Shown here in pieces: positions 14,101-26,400 of a stretch of DNA of 64,000 nucleotides. Source of the DNA: Lotus japonicus (taxonomy: Eukaryota; Streptophyta; Magnoliopsida; Fabales; Fabaceae). Position numbers and translations under genes: made by a program. The first letter of the stretch is position 1. Every line of letters begins with the position of its first letter. The notes under the pieces are model-generated. The model was not told where the DNA came from and ran no database searches. It worked only from the letters and a program-made list of their open reading frames with translations. The stretch lies in assembly GCF_012489685.1 (NCBI RefSeq), contig NC_080044.1:58519507-58583506 (forward strand). The letters run 5' to 3'.

Positions 14101-16430
14101 GCTAACGTAACGAGCTACAACTTTGAAAAAGAACTTTTGTGAAGTTTCGACTTTCTGGAGGGTCCCGCGATTGTTGAAAGCTGTGAGATGCTGCCGCTCA
14201 AGAACATCAAATTTTCGACACAGTCTGCAATGAAAGGATCACACCTCAGGCTACAAGTCGCGAAATTTCAGTCTGATTGAGTCCAAGCGGAGCTAACTTA
14301 ACGAGCTACGACTTTGAAAACTAAATTTTGTGAAGTTTCGACTTTAAGGAGTGTCCCGCGATTGTCGGAAGTTGTTAGATGCGGCCGCTCAAGAACATCA
14401 AATTCTCGACACAGTTTGCAATGAAAGGATCACACCTCATGCTACAAGTCGCGAAGTTTCAGTCTGATTGAGTCCAAGCGGAGCTAACTTAACGAGCTAC
14501 GACTTTGAAAACTAAATTTTGTGAAGTTTCGACTTTTAGGAGTGTCCCGCGATTGTCGGAAGCTGTGAGATGGTGCTGCTCAATAACATCAATTTCTCGA
14601 CACTGTCTGCAATGAAAGGATCACACCTCAGGCTACAAGTTGCGAAATTTCAGTCTGATTGAGGCCACGCGGAGCTAACTTAACGTGCTACAACTTTAAA
14701 AAAGAACTTTTGTGAAGTTTCAACTTTTAGGAGGGTCCCGCGATTGTCGGAAGCTGTTAGATGCGGCCGCTCAAGTCATCAAATTATCGACACAGTCTGC
14801 AATGAAAGGATCACACCTCAGGCTACAAGTCGCGAAATTTCAGTCTGATTGAGGCCTCGCGGAGCTAACGTAACGAGCTACAACTTTGAAAAAGAAATTT
14901 TGTGAAGTTTCGAATTTTTGGAGGGTCCCGCGATTGTCGGAAGTTGTTAGATGCGGCCGCTCAAGAACATCAAATTCTCGACACAGTCTGCAATGAAAGG
15001 ATCACACCTCATGCTACAAGTCGCGAAATTTCAGTCTGATTGAGTCCTCGCGGAGCTAACGTAACGAGCTACAACTTTGAAAAAGAACTTTTGTGAAGTT
15101 TCGACTTTTGGGAGGGTCCCGCGATTGTCGGAAGCTGTTAGATGCGGCTCCTCAAGAACATCAAATTATCGACACAGTCTGCAATGAAAGGATCACACCT
15201 CAGGCCACAAGTCGCGAAATTTCAGTCTGATTGAGTCCAAGCGGAGCTAACTTAACGAGCTACAACTTTGAAAACTAAATTTTGTGAAGTTTCGACTTTT
15301 AGGAGTGTCTCGCGATTGTCGTAAGCTGTGAGATGGTGTTGCTCAAGAACATCAATTTCTAGACACTGTCTGCAATGAAAGGATCACACCTCAGGCTACA
15401 AGTTGCGAAATTTCAGTCTGATTGAGGCCACGCGGAGCTAACTTAACGTGCTACAACTTTAAAAAAGCACTTTTGTGAAGTTTCGACTTTTAGGAGGGTC
15501 CCGCGATTGTCGGAAGCTGTTAGATGCGCCCGCTCAAGAACTTCAAATTATCGACACAATCTGCACTGAAAGGATCACACCTCAGGCTACAAGTCGTGAA
15601 ATTTCAGTCTGATTGAGGCCTCGCGGAGCTAACGTAACGAGCTACAACTTTGAAAAAGAGATTTTGTGAAGTTTCGACTTTTGGGAGGGTCTCGCGATTG
15701 TCGGAAGTTGTTAGATGCGGCCGCTCAAGAACATCAAATTCTCGACATAGTTTGCAATGAAAGGATCACACCTCATGCTACAAGTCGCGAAGTTTCAGTC
15801 TGATTGAGTCCTCGCGGAGCTAACGTAACGAGCTACAACTTTGAAAAAGAACTTTTGTGAAGTTTCGACTTTCTGGAGGGTCCCGCGATTGTCGAAAGCT
15901 GTGAGATGCTGCCGCTCAAGAACATCAAATTTTCGACACAGTCTGCATTGAAAGGATCACACCTCAGGCTACAAGTCGCGAAATTTCAGTCTGATTGAGT
16001 CCAAGCGGAGCTAACTTAACGAGCTACGACTTTGAAAACTAAATTTTGTGAAGTTTCGACTTTAAGGAGTGTCCCGCGATTGTCGGAAGTTGTTAGATGC
16101 GGCCGCTCAAGAACTTCAAATTATCGACACAGTCTGCAATGAAAGGATCACACCTCAGGCTACAAGTCGTGAAATTTCAGTCTGATTGAGGCCTCGCGGA
16201 GCTAACGTAACGAGCTACAACTTTGAAAAAGAAATTTTGTGAAGTTTCGACTTTTGGGAGGGTCCCGCGATTGTCGGAAGTTGTTAGATGCGGCCGCTCA
16301 AGAACATCAAATTCTCGACATAGTTTGCAATGAAAGGATCACACCTCATGCTACAAGTCGCGAAGTTTCAGTCTGATTGAGTCCTCGCGGAGCTAACGTA
16401 ACGAGCTACAACTTTGAAAAAGAACTTTTG
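5190..16430 (+). repeat. Two tandem copies of a roughly 5.7-kb, 30-unit satellite block
   Basis: Private variants recur at a fixed offset of about 5727 bp (30 units minus 3 bp). AGCTCAGGTT is at 5271 and 10998. The 1-unit deletion CCTCGGGAGC is near 6266 and 11995. The GCAGTGAGATGG variant is near 6543 and 12272. The match runs from about 5190-10700 to about 10917-16430 and then breaks down. Shorter 12-unit repeats lie inside it: GCGGCTGCTC is near 7127 and 9417. Edges are good to about one unit. Confidence 0.85.
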
Positions 16431-19400
16431 TGAAGTTTCGACTTTTGGGAGGGTCCCGCGATTGTCGGAAGCTGTTAGATGCGGCCGCTCAAGTCATCAA
16501 ATTATCGACACAGTCTGCAATGAAAGGATCACACCTCAGGCTACAAGTCGCGAAATTTCAGTCTGATTGAGGCCTCGCGGAGCTAACGTAACGAGCTACA
16601 ACTTTGAAAAAGAAATTTTGTGAAGTTTCGAATTTTTGGAGGGTCCCGCGATTGTCGGAAGTTGTTAGATGCGGCCGCTCAAGAACATCAAATTCTCGAC
16701 ACAGTCTGCAATGAAAGGATCACACCTCATGCTACAAGTCGCGAAATTTCAGTCTGATTGAGTCCTCGCGGAGCTAACGTAACGAGCTACAACTTTGAAA
16801 AAGAACTTTTGTGAAGTTTCGACTTTTGGGAGGGTCCCGCGATTGTCGGAAGCTGTTAGATGCGGCTGCTCAAGAACATCAAATTATCGACACAGTCTGC
16901 AATGAAAGGATCACACCTCAGGCCACAAGTCGCGAAATTTCAGTCTGATTGAGTCCAAGCGGAGCTAACTTAACGAGCTACAACTTTGAAAACTAAATTT
17001 TGTGAAGTTTCGACTTTTAGGAGTGTCTCGCGATTGTCGTAAGCTGTGAGATGGTGTTGCTCAAGAACATCAATTTCTAGACACTGTCTGCAATGAAAGG
17101 ATCACACCTCAGGCTACAAGTTGCGAAATTTTAGTCTGATTGAGGCCACGCGGAGCTAACTTAACGTGCTACAACTTTAAAAAAGCACTTTTGTGAAGTT
17201 TCGACTTTTAGGAGGGTCCCGCGATTGTCGGAAGCTGTTAGATGCGGCCGCTCAAGAACTTCAAATTATCGACACAATCTGCAATGAAAGGATCACACCT
17301 CAGGCTACAAGTCGTGAAATTTCAGTCTGATTGAGGCCTCGCGGAGCTAACGTAACGAGCTACAACTTTGAAAAAGAAATTTTGTGAAGTTTCGACTTTT
17401 GGGAGGGTCTCGCGATTGTCGGAAGTTGTTAGATGCGGCCGCTCAAGAACATCAAATTCTCGACATAGTTTGCAATGAAAGGATCACACCTCATGCTATA
17501 AGTCGCGAAGTTTCAGTCTGATTGAGTCCTCGCGGAGCTAACGTAACGAGCTACAACTTTGAAAAAGAACTTTTGTGAAGTTTCGACTTTCTGGAGGGTC
17601 CCGCGATTGTCGAAAGCTGTGAGATGCTGCCGCTCAAGAACATCAAATTTTCGACACAGTCTGCAATGAAAGGATCACACCTCAGGCTACAAGTCGCGAA
17701 ATTTCAGTCTGATTGAGTCCAAGCGGAGCTAACTTAACGAGCTACGACTTTGAAAACTAAATTTTGTGAAGTTTCGACTTTAAGGAGTGTCCCGCGATTG
17801 TCGGAAGTTGTTAGATGCGGCCGCTCAAGAACTTCAAATTATCGACACAGTCTGCAATGAAAGGATCACACCTCAGGCTACAAGTCGTGAAATTTCAGTC
17901 TGATTGAGGCCTCGCGGAGCTAACGTAACGAGCTACCACTTTGAAAAAGAAATTTTGTGAAGTTTCGACTTTTGGGAGGGTCCCGCGATTGTCGGAAGTT
18001 GTTAGATGCGGCCGCTCAAGAACATCAAATTCTCGACATAGTTTGCAATGAAAGGATCACACCTCATGCTACAAGTCGCGAAGTTTCAGTCTGATTGAGT
18101 CCTCGCGGAGCTAACGTAACGAGCTACAACTTTGAAAAAGAACTTTTGTGAAGTTTCGACTTTCTGGAGGGTCCCGCGATTGTCGAAAGCTGTGAGATGC
18201 TGCCGCTCAAGAACATCAAATTTTCGACACAGTCTGCAATGAAAGGATCACACCTCAGGCTACAAGTCGCGAAATTTCAGTCTGATTGAGTCCAAGCGGA
18301 GCTAACTTAACGAGCTACGACTTTGAAAACTAAATTTTGTGAAGTTTCGACTTTAAGGAGTGTCCCGCGATTGTCGGAAGTTGTTAGATGCGGCCGCTCA
18401 AGAACTTCAAATTATCGACACAGTCTGCAATGAAAGGATCACACCTCAGGCTACAAGTCGTGAAATTTCAGTCTGATTGAGGCCTCGCGGAGCTAACGTA
18501 ACGAGCTACAACTTTGAAAAAGAAATTTTGTGAAGTTTCGAATTTTGGGAGGGTCCCGCGATTGTCGGAAGTTGTTAGATGCGGCCGCTCAAGAACATCA
18601 AATTCTCGACACAGTTTGCAATGAAAAGATCATACCTCATGCTACAAGTTGCGAAATTTCAGTCTGATTGAGGCCACGCGGAGCTAACTTAACGTGCTAC
18701 AACTTTAAAAAAGAACTGTTGTGAAGTTTCAACTTTTAGGAGGGTCCCGCGATTGTCGGAAGCTGTTAGATGCGGCCGCTCAAGAACATCAAATTATCGA
18801 CACAGTCTGCAATGAAAGGATCACACCTCAGGCTACGAGTCGCGAAATTTCAGTCTGATTGAGGCCTCGCGGAGCTAACGTAACGAGCTACAACTTTGAA
18901 AAAGAACTTTTGTGAAGTTTCGACTTTCTGGAGGGTCCCGCGATTGTCGAAATCTGTGAGATGCTGCCGCTCAAGAACATCAAATTTTCGACACAGTCTG
19001 CAATGAAAGGATCACACCTCAGGCTAAAATTCGCGAAATTTCAGTCTGATTGAGTCCAAGCGGAGCTAACTTAACGAGCTACGACTTTGAAAACTAAATT
19101 TTGTGAAGTTTCGACTTTTAGGAGTGTCCCGCGATTGTCGGAAGCTGTGAGATGGTGCTGCTCAAGAACATCAATTTCTCGACACTGTCTGCAATGAAAG
19201 GATCACACCTCAGGCTACAAGTTGCGAAATTTCAGTCTGATTGAGGCCACGCGGAGCTAACTTAACGTGCTACAACTTTAAAAAAGAACTTTTGTGAAGT
19301 TTCAACTTTTAGGAGGGTCCCGCGATTGTCGGAAGCTGTTAGATGCGGCCGCTCAAGAACATCAAATTATCGACACAGTCTGCAATGAAAGGATCACACC

Positions 19401-21789
19401 TCAGGCTACAAGTCGTGAAATTTCAGTCTGATTGAGGCCTCGCGGAGCTAACGTAACGAGCTACAACTTTGAAAAAGAAATTTTGTGAAGTTTCGAATTT
19501 TTGGAGGGTCCCGCGATTGTCGGAAGTTGTTAGATGCGGCCGCTCAAGAACATCAAATTCTCGACACAGTCTGCAATGAAAGGATCACACCTCATGCTAC
19601 AAGTCGCGAAATTTCAGTCTGATTGAGTCCTCGCGGAGCTAACGTAACGAGCTACAACTTTGAAAAAGAACTTTTGTGAAGTTTCGACTTTTGGGAGGGT
19701 CCCGCGATTGTCGGAAGCTGTTAGATGCGGCCGCTCAAGAACATCAAATTATCGACACAGTCTGCAATGAAAGGATCACACCTCAGGCTACAAGTCGCGA
19801 AATTTCAGTCTGATTGAGTCCAAGCGGAGCTAACTTAACGAGCTACAACTTTGAAAACTAAATTTTGTGAAGTTTCGACTTTTAGGAGTGTCCCGCGATT
19901 GTCGTAAGCTGTGAGATGGTGTTGCTCAAGAACATCAATTTCTCGACACTGTCTGCAATGAAAGGATCACACCTCAGGCTACAAGTTGCGAAATTTCAGT
20001 CTGATTGAGGCCACGCGGAGCTAACTTAACGTGCTACAACTTTAAAAAAGAACTTTTGTGAAGTTTCGACTTTTAGGAGGGTCCCGCGATTGTCGGAAGC
20101 TGTTAGATGCGACCGCTCAAGAACATCAATTTCTCGACACAGTCTGTAATGAAAGGATCACACCTCAGGCTACAAGTCACGAAATTTCAGTCTGATTCAG
20201 TCCTCGCGGAGCTAACGTAACGAGCTACAAATTTGAAAACTAAATTTTGTGAAGTTTCGACTTTTAGGAGTGTCCCGCCATTGTCGGAAGCTGTGAGATG
20301 GTGCTGCTCAAGAACATCAAATTATCGACACAGTCTGCAATGAAAGGATAACACCTCAGGCTACAAGTCGCGAAATTTCAGTCTGATTGAGGCTTCGCGG
20401 AGCTAACGTAATGAGCTACAACTTTGAAAAAGAAATTTTGTGAAGTTTCGACTTTTTGGAGGGTCCCGCGATTGTCGGAAGTTGTTAGATGCGGCCGCTC
20501 AAGAACATCAAATTCTCGACACAGTCTGCAATGAAAGGATCACACCTCATGCTACAAGTCGCGAAATTTCAGTCTGATTGAGTCCTCGCGGAGCTAACGT
20601 AACGAGCTACAACTTTGAAAAAGAACTTTTGTGAAGTTTCGACTTTCTGGAGGGTCCCGCGATTGTCGAAAGCTTTGAGATGCTGCCGCTCAAGAACATC
20701 AAATTTTCGACACAGTCTGCAATGAAAGGATCACACCTCAGGCTACAAGTCGCGAAATTTCAGTCTGATTGAGTCCAAGCGGAGCTAACTTAACGAGCTA
20801 CAACTTTGAAAACTAAATTTTGTGAAGTTTCGACTTTAAGGAGTGTCCCGCGATTGTCGGAAGCTGTGAGATGGTGCTGCTCAAGAACATCAATTTCTCG
20901 ACACTGTCTGCAATGAAAGGATCACACCTCAGGCTACAAGTTGCGAAATTTCAGTCTGATTGAGGCCACGCGGAGCTAACTTAACGTGCTACCACTTTAA
21001 AAAAGAACTTTTGTGAAGTTTCAACTTTTAGGAGGGTCCCGCGATTGTCGGAAGCTGTTAGATGCGGCCGCTCAAGAACAACAAATTATCGACATAGTCT
21101 GCAATGAAAGGATCACACCTCAGGCTACAAGTCGCGAAATTTCAGTCTGATTGAGGCCTCGCGGAGCTAACGTAACGAGCTACAACTTTGAAAAAGAAAT
21201 TTTGTGAAGTTTCGAATTTTTGGAGGGTCCCGCGATTGTCGGAAGTTGTTAGATGCGGCCGCTCAAGAACATCCAATTCTCGACACAGTCTACAATGAAA
21301 GGATCACACCTCATGCTACAAGTCGCGAAATTTCAGTCTGATTGAGTCCTCGCGGAGCTAACGTAACGAGCTACAACTTTGAAACAGAACTTTTGTGAAG
21401 TTTCGACTTTTGGGAGGGTCCCGCGATTGTCGGAAGCTGTTAGATGCGGCCGCTCAAGAACATCAAATTATCGACACAGTCTGCAATGAAAGGATCACAC
21501 CTCAGGCTACAGGTCGCGAAATTTCAATCTGATTGAGTCCAAGCAGAGCTAACTTAACGAGCTACAACTTTGAAAACTAAATTTTGTGAAGTTTCGACTT
21601 TTAGGAGTGTCCCGCGATTGTCGTAAGCTGTGAGATGGTGTTGCTCAAGAACATCAATTTCTCGACACTGTCTGCAATGAAAGGATCACACCTCAGGCTA
21701 CAAGTTGCGAAATTTCAGTCTGATTGAGGCCACGCGGAGCTAACTTAACGTGCTACAACTTTAAAAAAGAACTTTTGTGAAGTTTCGAC

Positions 21790-24700
21790 TTTTAGGAGGG
21801 TCCCGCAATTGTCGGAAGCTGTTAGATGCGGCCGCTCAAGAACATCAAATTCTCGACACAGTTTGCAATGAAAGGATCACACCTCATGCTACAAGTCGCG
21901 AAGTTTCAGTCTGATTGAGTCCAAGCGGAGCTAACTTAACGAGCTACGACTTTGAAAACTAAATTTTGTGAAGTTTCGACTTTTAGGAGTGTCCCGCGAT
22001 TGTCGGAAGCTGTGAGATGGTGCTGCTCAATAACATCAATTTCTCGACACTGTCTGCAATGAAAGGATCACACCTCAGGCTACAAGTTGCGAAATTTCAG
22101 TCTGATTGAGGCCACGCGGAGCTAACTTAACGTGCTACAACTTTAAAAAGAACTTTTGTGAAGTTTCAACTTTTAGGAGGGTCCCGCGATTGTCGGAAGC
22201 TGTTAGATGCGGCCGCTCAAGAACTTCAAATTATCGACACAATCTGCAATGAAAGGATCACACCTCAGGCTACAAGTCGTGAAATTTCAGTCTGATTGAG
22301 GCCTCGCGGAGCTAACGTAACGAGCTACAACTTTGAAAAAGAAATTTTGTGAAGTTTCGACTTTTGGGAGGGTCCCGCGATTGTCGGAAGTTGTTAGATG
22401 CGGCCGCTCAAGAACATCAAATTCTCGACATAGTTTGCAATGAAAGGATCACACCTCATGCTACAAGTCGCGAAGTTTCAGTCTGATTGAGTCCTCGCGG
22501 AGCTAACGTAACGAGCTACAACTTTGAAAAAGAACTTTTGTGAAGTTTCGACTTTCTGGAGGGTCCCGCGATTGTCGAAAGCTATGAGATGCTGCCGCTC
22601 AAGAACATCAAATTTTCGACACAGTCTGCAATGAAAGGATCACACCTCAGGCTACAAGTCGCAAAATTTCAGTCTGATTGAGTCCAAGCGGAGCTAACTT
22701 AACGAGCTACGACTTTGAAAACTAAATTTTGTGAAGTTTCGACTTTAAGGAGTGTCCCGCGATTGTCGGAAGCTGTTAGATGCGGCCGCTCAAGAACTTC
22801 AAATTATCGACACAGTCTGCAATGAAAGGATCACACCTCAGGCTACAAGTCGTGAAATTTCAGTCTGATTGAGGCCTCGCGGAGCTAACGTAACGATCTA
22901 CAACTTTGAAAAAGAAATTTTGTGAAGTTTCGACTTTTGGGAGGGTCCCGCGATTGTCGGAAGTTGTTAGATGCGGCCGCTCAAGAACATCAAATTCTCG
23001 ACACAGTTTGCAATGAAAAGATCATACCTCATGCTACAAGTTGCGAAATTTCAGTCTGATTGAGGCCACGCGGAGCTAACTTAACGTGCTACAACTTTAA
23101 AAAAGAACTTTTGTGAAGTTTCAACTTTTAGGAGGGTCCCGCGATTGTCGGAAGCTGTTAGATGCGGCCGCTCAAGAACATCAAATTATCGACACAGTCT
23201 GCAATGAAAGGATCACACCTCAGGCTACAAGTCGTGAAATTTCAGTCTGATTGAGGCCTCGCGGAGCTAACGTAACGAGCTACAACTTTGAAAAAGAAAT
23301 TTTGTGAAGTTTCGAATTTTTGGAGGGTCCCGCGATTGTCGGAAGTTGTTAGATGCGGCCGCTCAAGAACATCAAATTCTCGACACAGTCTGCAATGAAA
23401 GGATCACACCTCATGCTACAAGTCGCGAAATTTCAGTCTGATTGAGTCCTCGCGGAGCTAACGTAACGAGCTACAACTTTGAAAAAGAACTTTTGTGAAG
23501 TTTTGACTTTTGGGAGGGTCCCGCGATTGTCGGAAGCTGTTAGATGCGGCCGCTCAAGAACATCAAATTATCGACACAGTCTGCAATGAAAGGATCACAC
23601 CTCAGGCTACAAGTCGCGAAATTTCAGTCTGATTGAGTCCAAGCGGAGCTAACTTAACGAGCTACAACTTTGAAAACTAAATTTTGTGAAGTTTCGACTT
23701 TTAGGAGTGTCCCGCGATTGTCGTAAGCTGTGAGATGGTGTTGCTCAAGAACATCAATTTCTCGACACTGTCTGCAATGAAAGGATCACACCTCAGGCTA
23801 CAAGTTGCGAAATTTCAGTCTGATTGAGGCCACGCGGAGCTAACTTAACGTGCTACAACTTTAAAAAAGAACTTTTGTGAAGTTTCGACTTTTAGGAGGG
23901 TCCCGCAATTGTCGGAAGCTGTTAGATGCGGCCGCTCAAGAACTTCAAATTATCGACACAGTCTGCAATGAAAGGATCACACCTCAGGCTACAAGTCGTG
24001 AAATTTCAGTCTGATTGAGGCCTCGGGAGCTAACGTAACGAGCTACAACTTTGAAAAAGAAATTTTGTGAAGTTTCGACTTTTGGGAGGGTCCCGCGATT
24101 GTCGGAAGTTATTACATGCGGCCGCTCAAGAACATCAAATTCTCGACACAGTTTGCAATGAAAGGATCACACCTCATGCTACAAGTCGCGAAGTTTCAGT
24201 CTGATTGAGTCCAAGCGGAGCTAACTTAACGAGCTACGACTTTGAAAACTAAATTTTGTGAAGTTTCGACTTTTAGGAGTGTCCCGCGATTGTCGGAAGC
24301 TGTGAGATGGTGCTGCTCAATAACATCAATTTCTCGACACTGTCTGCAATGAAAGGATCACACCTCAGGCTACAAGTTGCGAAATTTCAGTCTGATTGAG
24401 GCCACGCGGAGCTAACTTAACGTGCTACAACTTTAAAAAGAACTTTTGTGAAGTTTCAACTTTTAGGAGGGTCCCGCGATTGTCGGAAGCTGTTAGATGC
24501 GGCCGCTCAAGAACTTCAAATTATCGACACAATCTGCAATGAAAGGATCACACCTCAGGCTACAAGTCGTGAAATTTCAGTCTGATTGAGGCCTCGCGGA
24601 GCTAACGTAACGAGCTACAACTTTGAAATAGAAATTTTGTGAAGTTTCGACTTTTGGGAGGGTCCCGCGATTGTCGGAAGTTGTTAGATGCGGCCGCTCA

Positions 24701-26400
24701 AGAACATCAAATTCTCGACATAGTTTGCAATGAAAGGATCACACCTCATGCTACAAGTCGCGAAGTTTCAGTCTGATTGAGTCCTCGCGGAGCTAACGTA
24801 ACGAGCTACAACTTTGAAAAAGAACTTTTGTGAAGTTTCGACTTTCTGGAGGGTCCCGCGATTGTCGAAAGCTGTGAGATGCTGCCGCTCAAGAACATCA
24901 AATTTTCGACACAGTCTGCAATGAAAGGATCACACCTCAGGCTACAAGTCGCGAAATTTCAGTCTGATTGAGTCCAAGCGGAGCTAACTTAACGAGCTAC
25001 GACTTTGAAAACTAAATTTTGTGAAGTTTCGACTTTAAGGAGTGTCCCGCGATTGTCGGAAGCTGTTAGAGGCGGCCGCTCAAGAACTTCAAATTATCGA
25101 CACAGTCTGCAATGAAAGGATCACACCTCAGGCTACAAGTCGTGAAATTTCAGTCTGATTGAGGCCTCGCGGAGCTTACGTAACGAGCTACAACTTTGAA
25201 AAAGAAATTTTGTGAAGTTTCGACTTTTGGGAGGGTCCCGCGATTGTCGGAAGTTGTTAGATGCGGCCGCTCAAGAACATCAAATTCTCGACACAGTCTG
25301 CAATGAAAAGATCATACCTCATGCTACAAGTTGCGAAATTTCAGTCTGATTGAGGCCACGCGGAGCTAACTTAACGTGCTACAACTTTAAAAAAGAACTT
25401 TTGTGAAGTTTCAACTTTTAGGAGGGTCCCGCGATTGTCGGAAGCTGTTAGATGCGGCCGCTCAAGAACATCAAATTATCGGCACAGTCTGCAATGAAAG
25501 GATCACACCTCAGGCTACAAGTCGTGAAATTTCAGTCTGATTGAGGCCTCGCGGAGCTAACGTAACGAGCTACAACTTTGAAAAAGAAATTTTGTGAAGT
25601 TTCGAATTTTTGGAGGGTCCCGCGATTGTCGGAAGTTGTTAGATGCGGCCGCTCAAGAACATCAAATTCTCGACACAGTCTGCAATGAAAGGATCACACC
25701 TCATGCTACAAGTCGCGAAATTTCAGTCTGATTGAGTCCTCGCGGAGCTAACGTAACGAGCTACAACTTTGAAAAAGAACTTTTGTGAAGTTTCGACTTT
25801 TGGGAGGGTCCCGCGATTGTCGGAAGCTGTTAGATGCGGCCGCTCAAGAACATCAAATTATCGACACAGTCTGCATTGAAAGGATCACACCTCAGGCTAC
25901 AAGTCGCGAAATTTCAGTCTGATTGAGTCCAAGCGGAGCTAACTTAACGAGCTACAACTTTGAAAACTAAATTTTGTGAAGTTTCGACTTTTAGGAGTGT
26001 CCCGCGATTGTCGTAAGCTGTGAGATGGTGTTGCTCAAGAACATCAATTTCTCGACACTGTCTGCAATGAAAGGATCACACCTCAAGCTACAAGTTGCGA
26101 AATTTCAGTCTGATTGAGGTCACGCGGAGCTAACTTAACGTGCTACAACTTTAAAAAAGAACTTTTGTGAAGTTTCGACTTTTAGGAGGGTCCCGCAATT
26201 GTCGGAAGCTGTTAGATGCGGCCGCTCAAGAACTTCAAATTATCGACACAGTCTGCAATGAAAGGATCACACCTCAGGCTACAAGTCGTGAAATTTCAGT
26301 CTGATTGAGGCCTCGCGGAGCTAACGTAACGAGCTACAACTTTGAAAAAGAAATTTTGTGAAGTTTCGACTTTTGGGAGGGTCCCGCGATTGTCGGAAGT
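21790..26400 (+). repeat. 11- to 12-unit higher-order repeats in the left satellite block
   Basis: The variant CCCGCAATTG occurs near 21803, 23905 and 26196, spaced 2102 and 2291 bp (11 and 12 units). The variant CTCAATAACATC occurs near 22024 and 24315, spaced 2291 bp (12 units). Neighbouring monomer types keep their order between copies, so the repeating object is a block of monomers. The intervals are read by eye and the edges are approximate. Confidence 0.75.
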
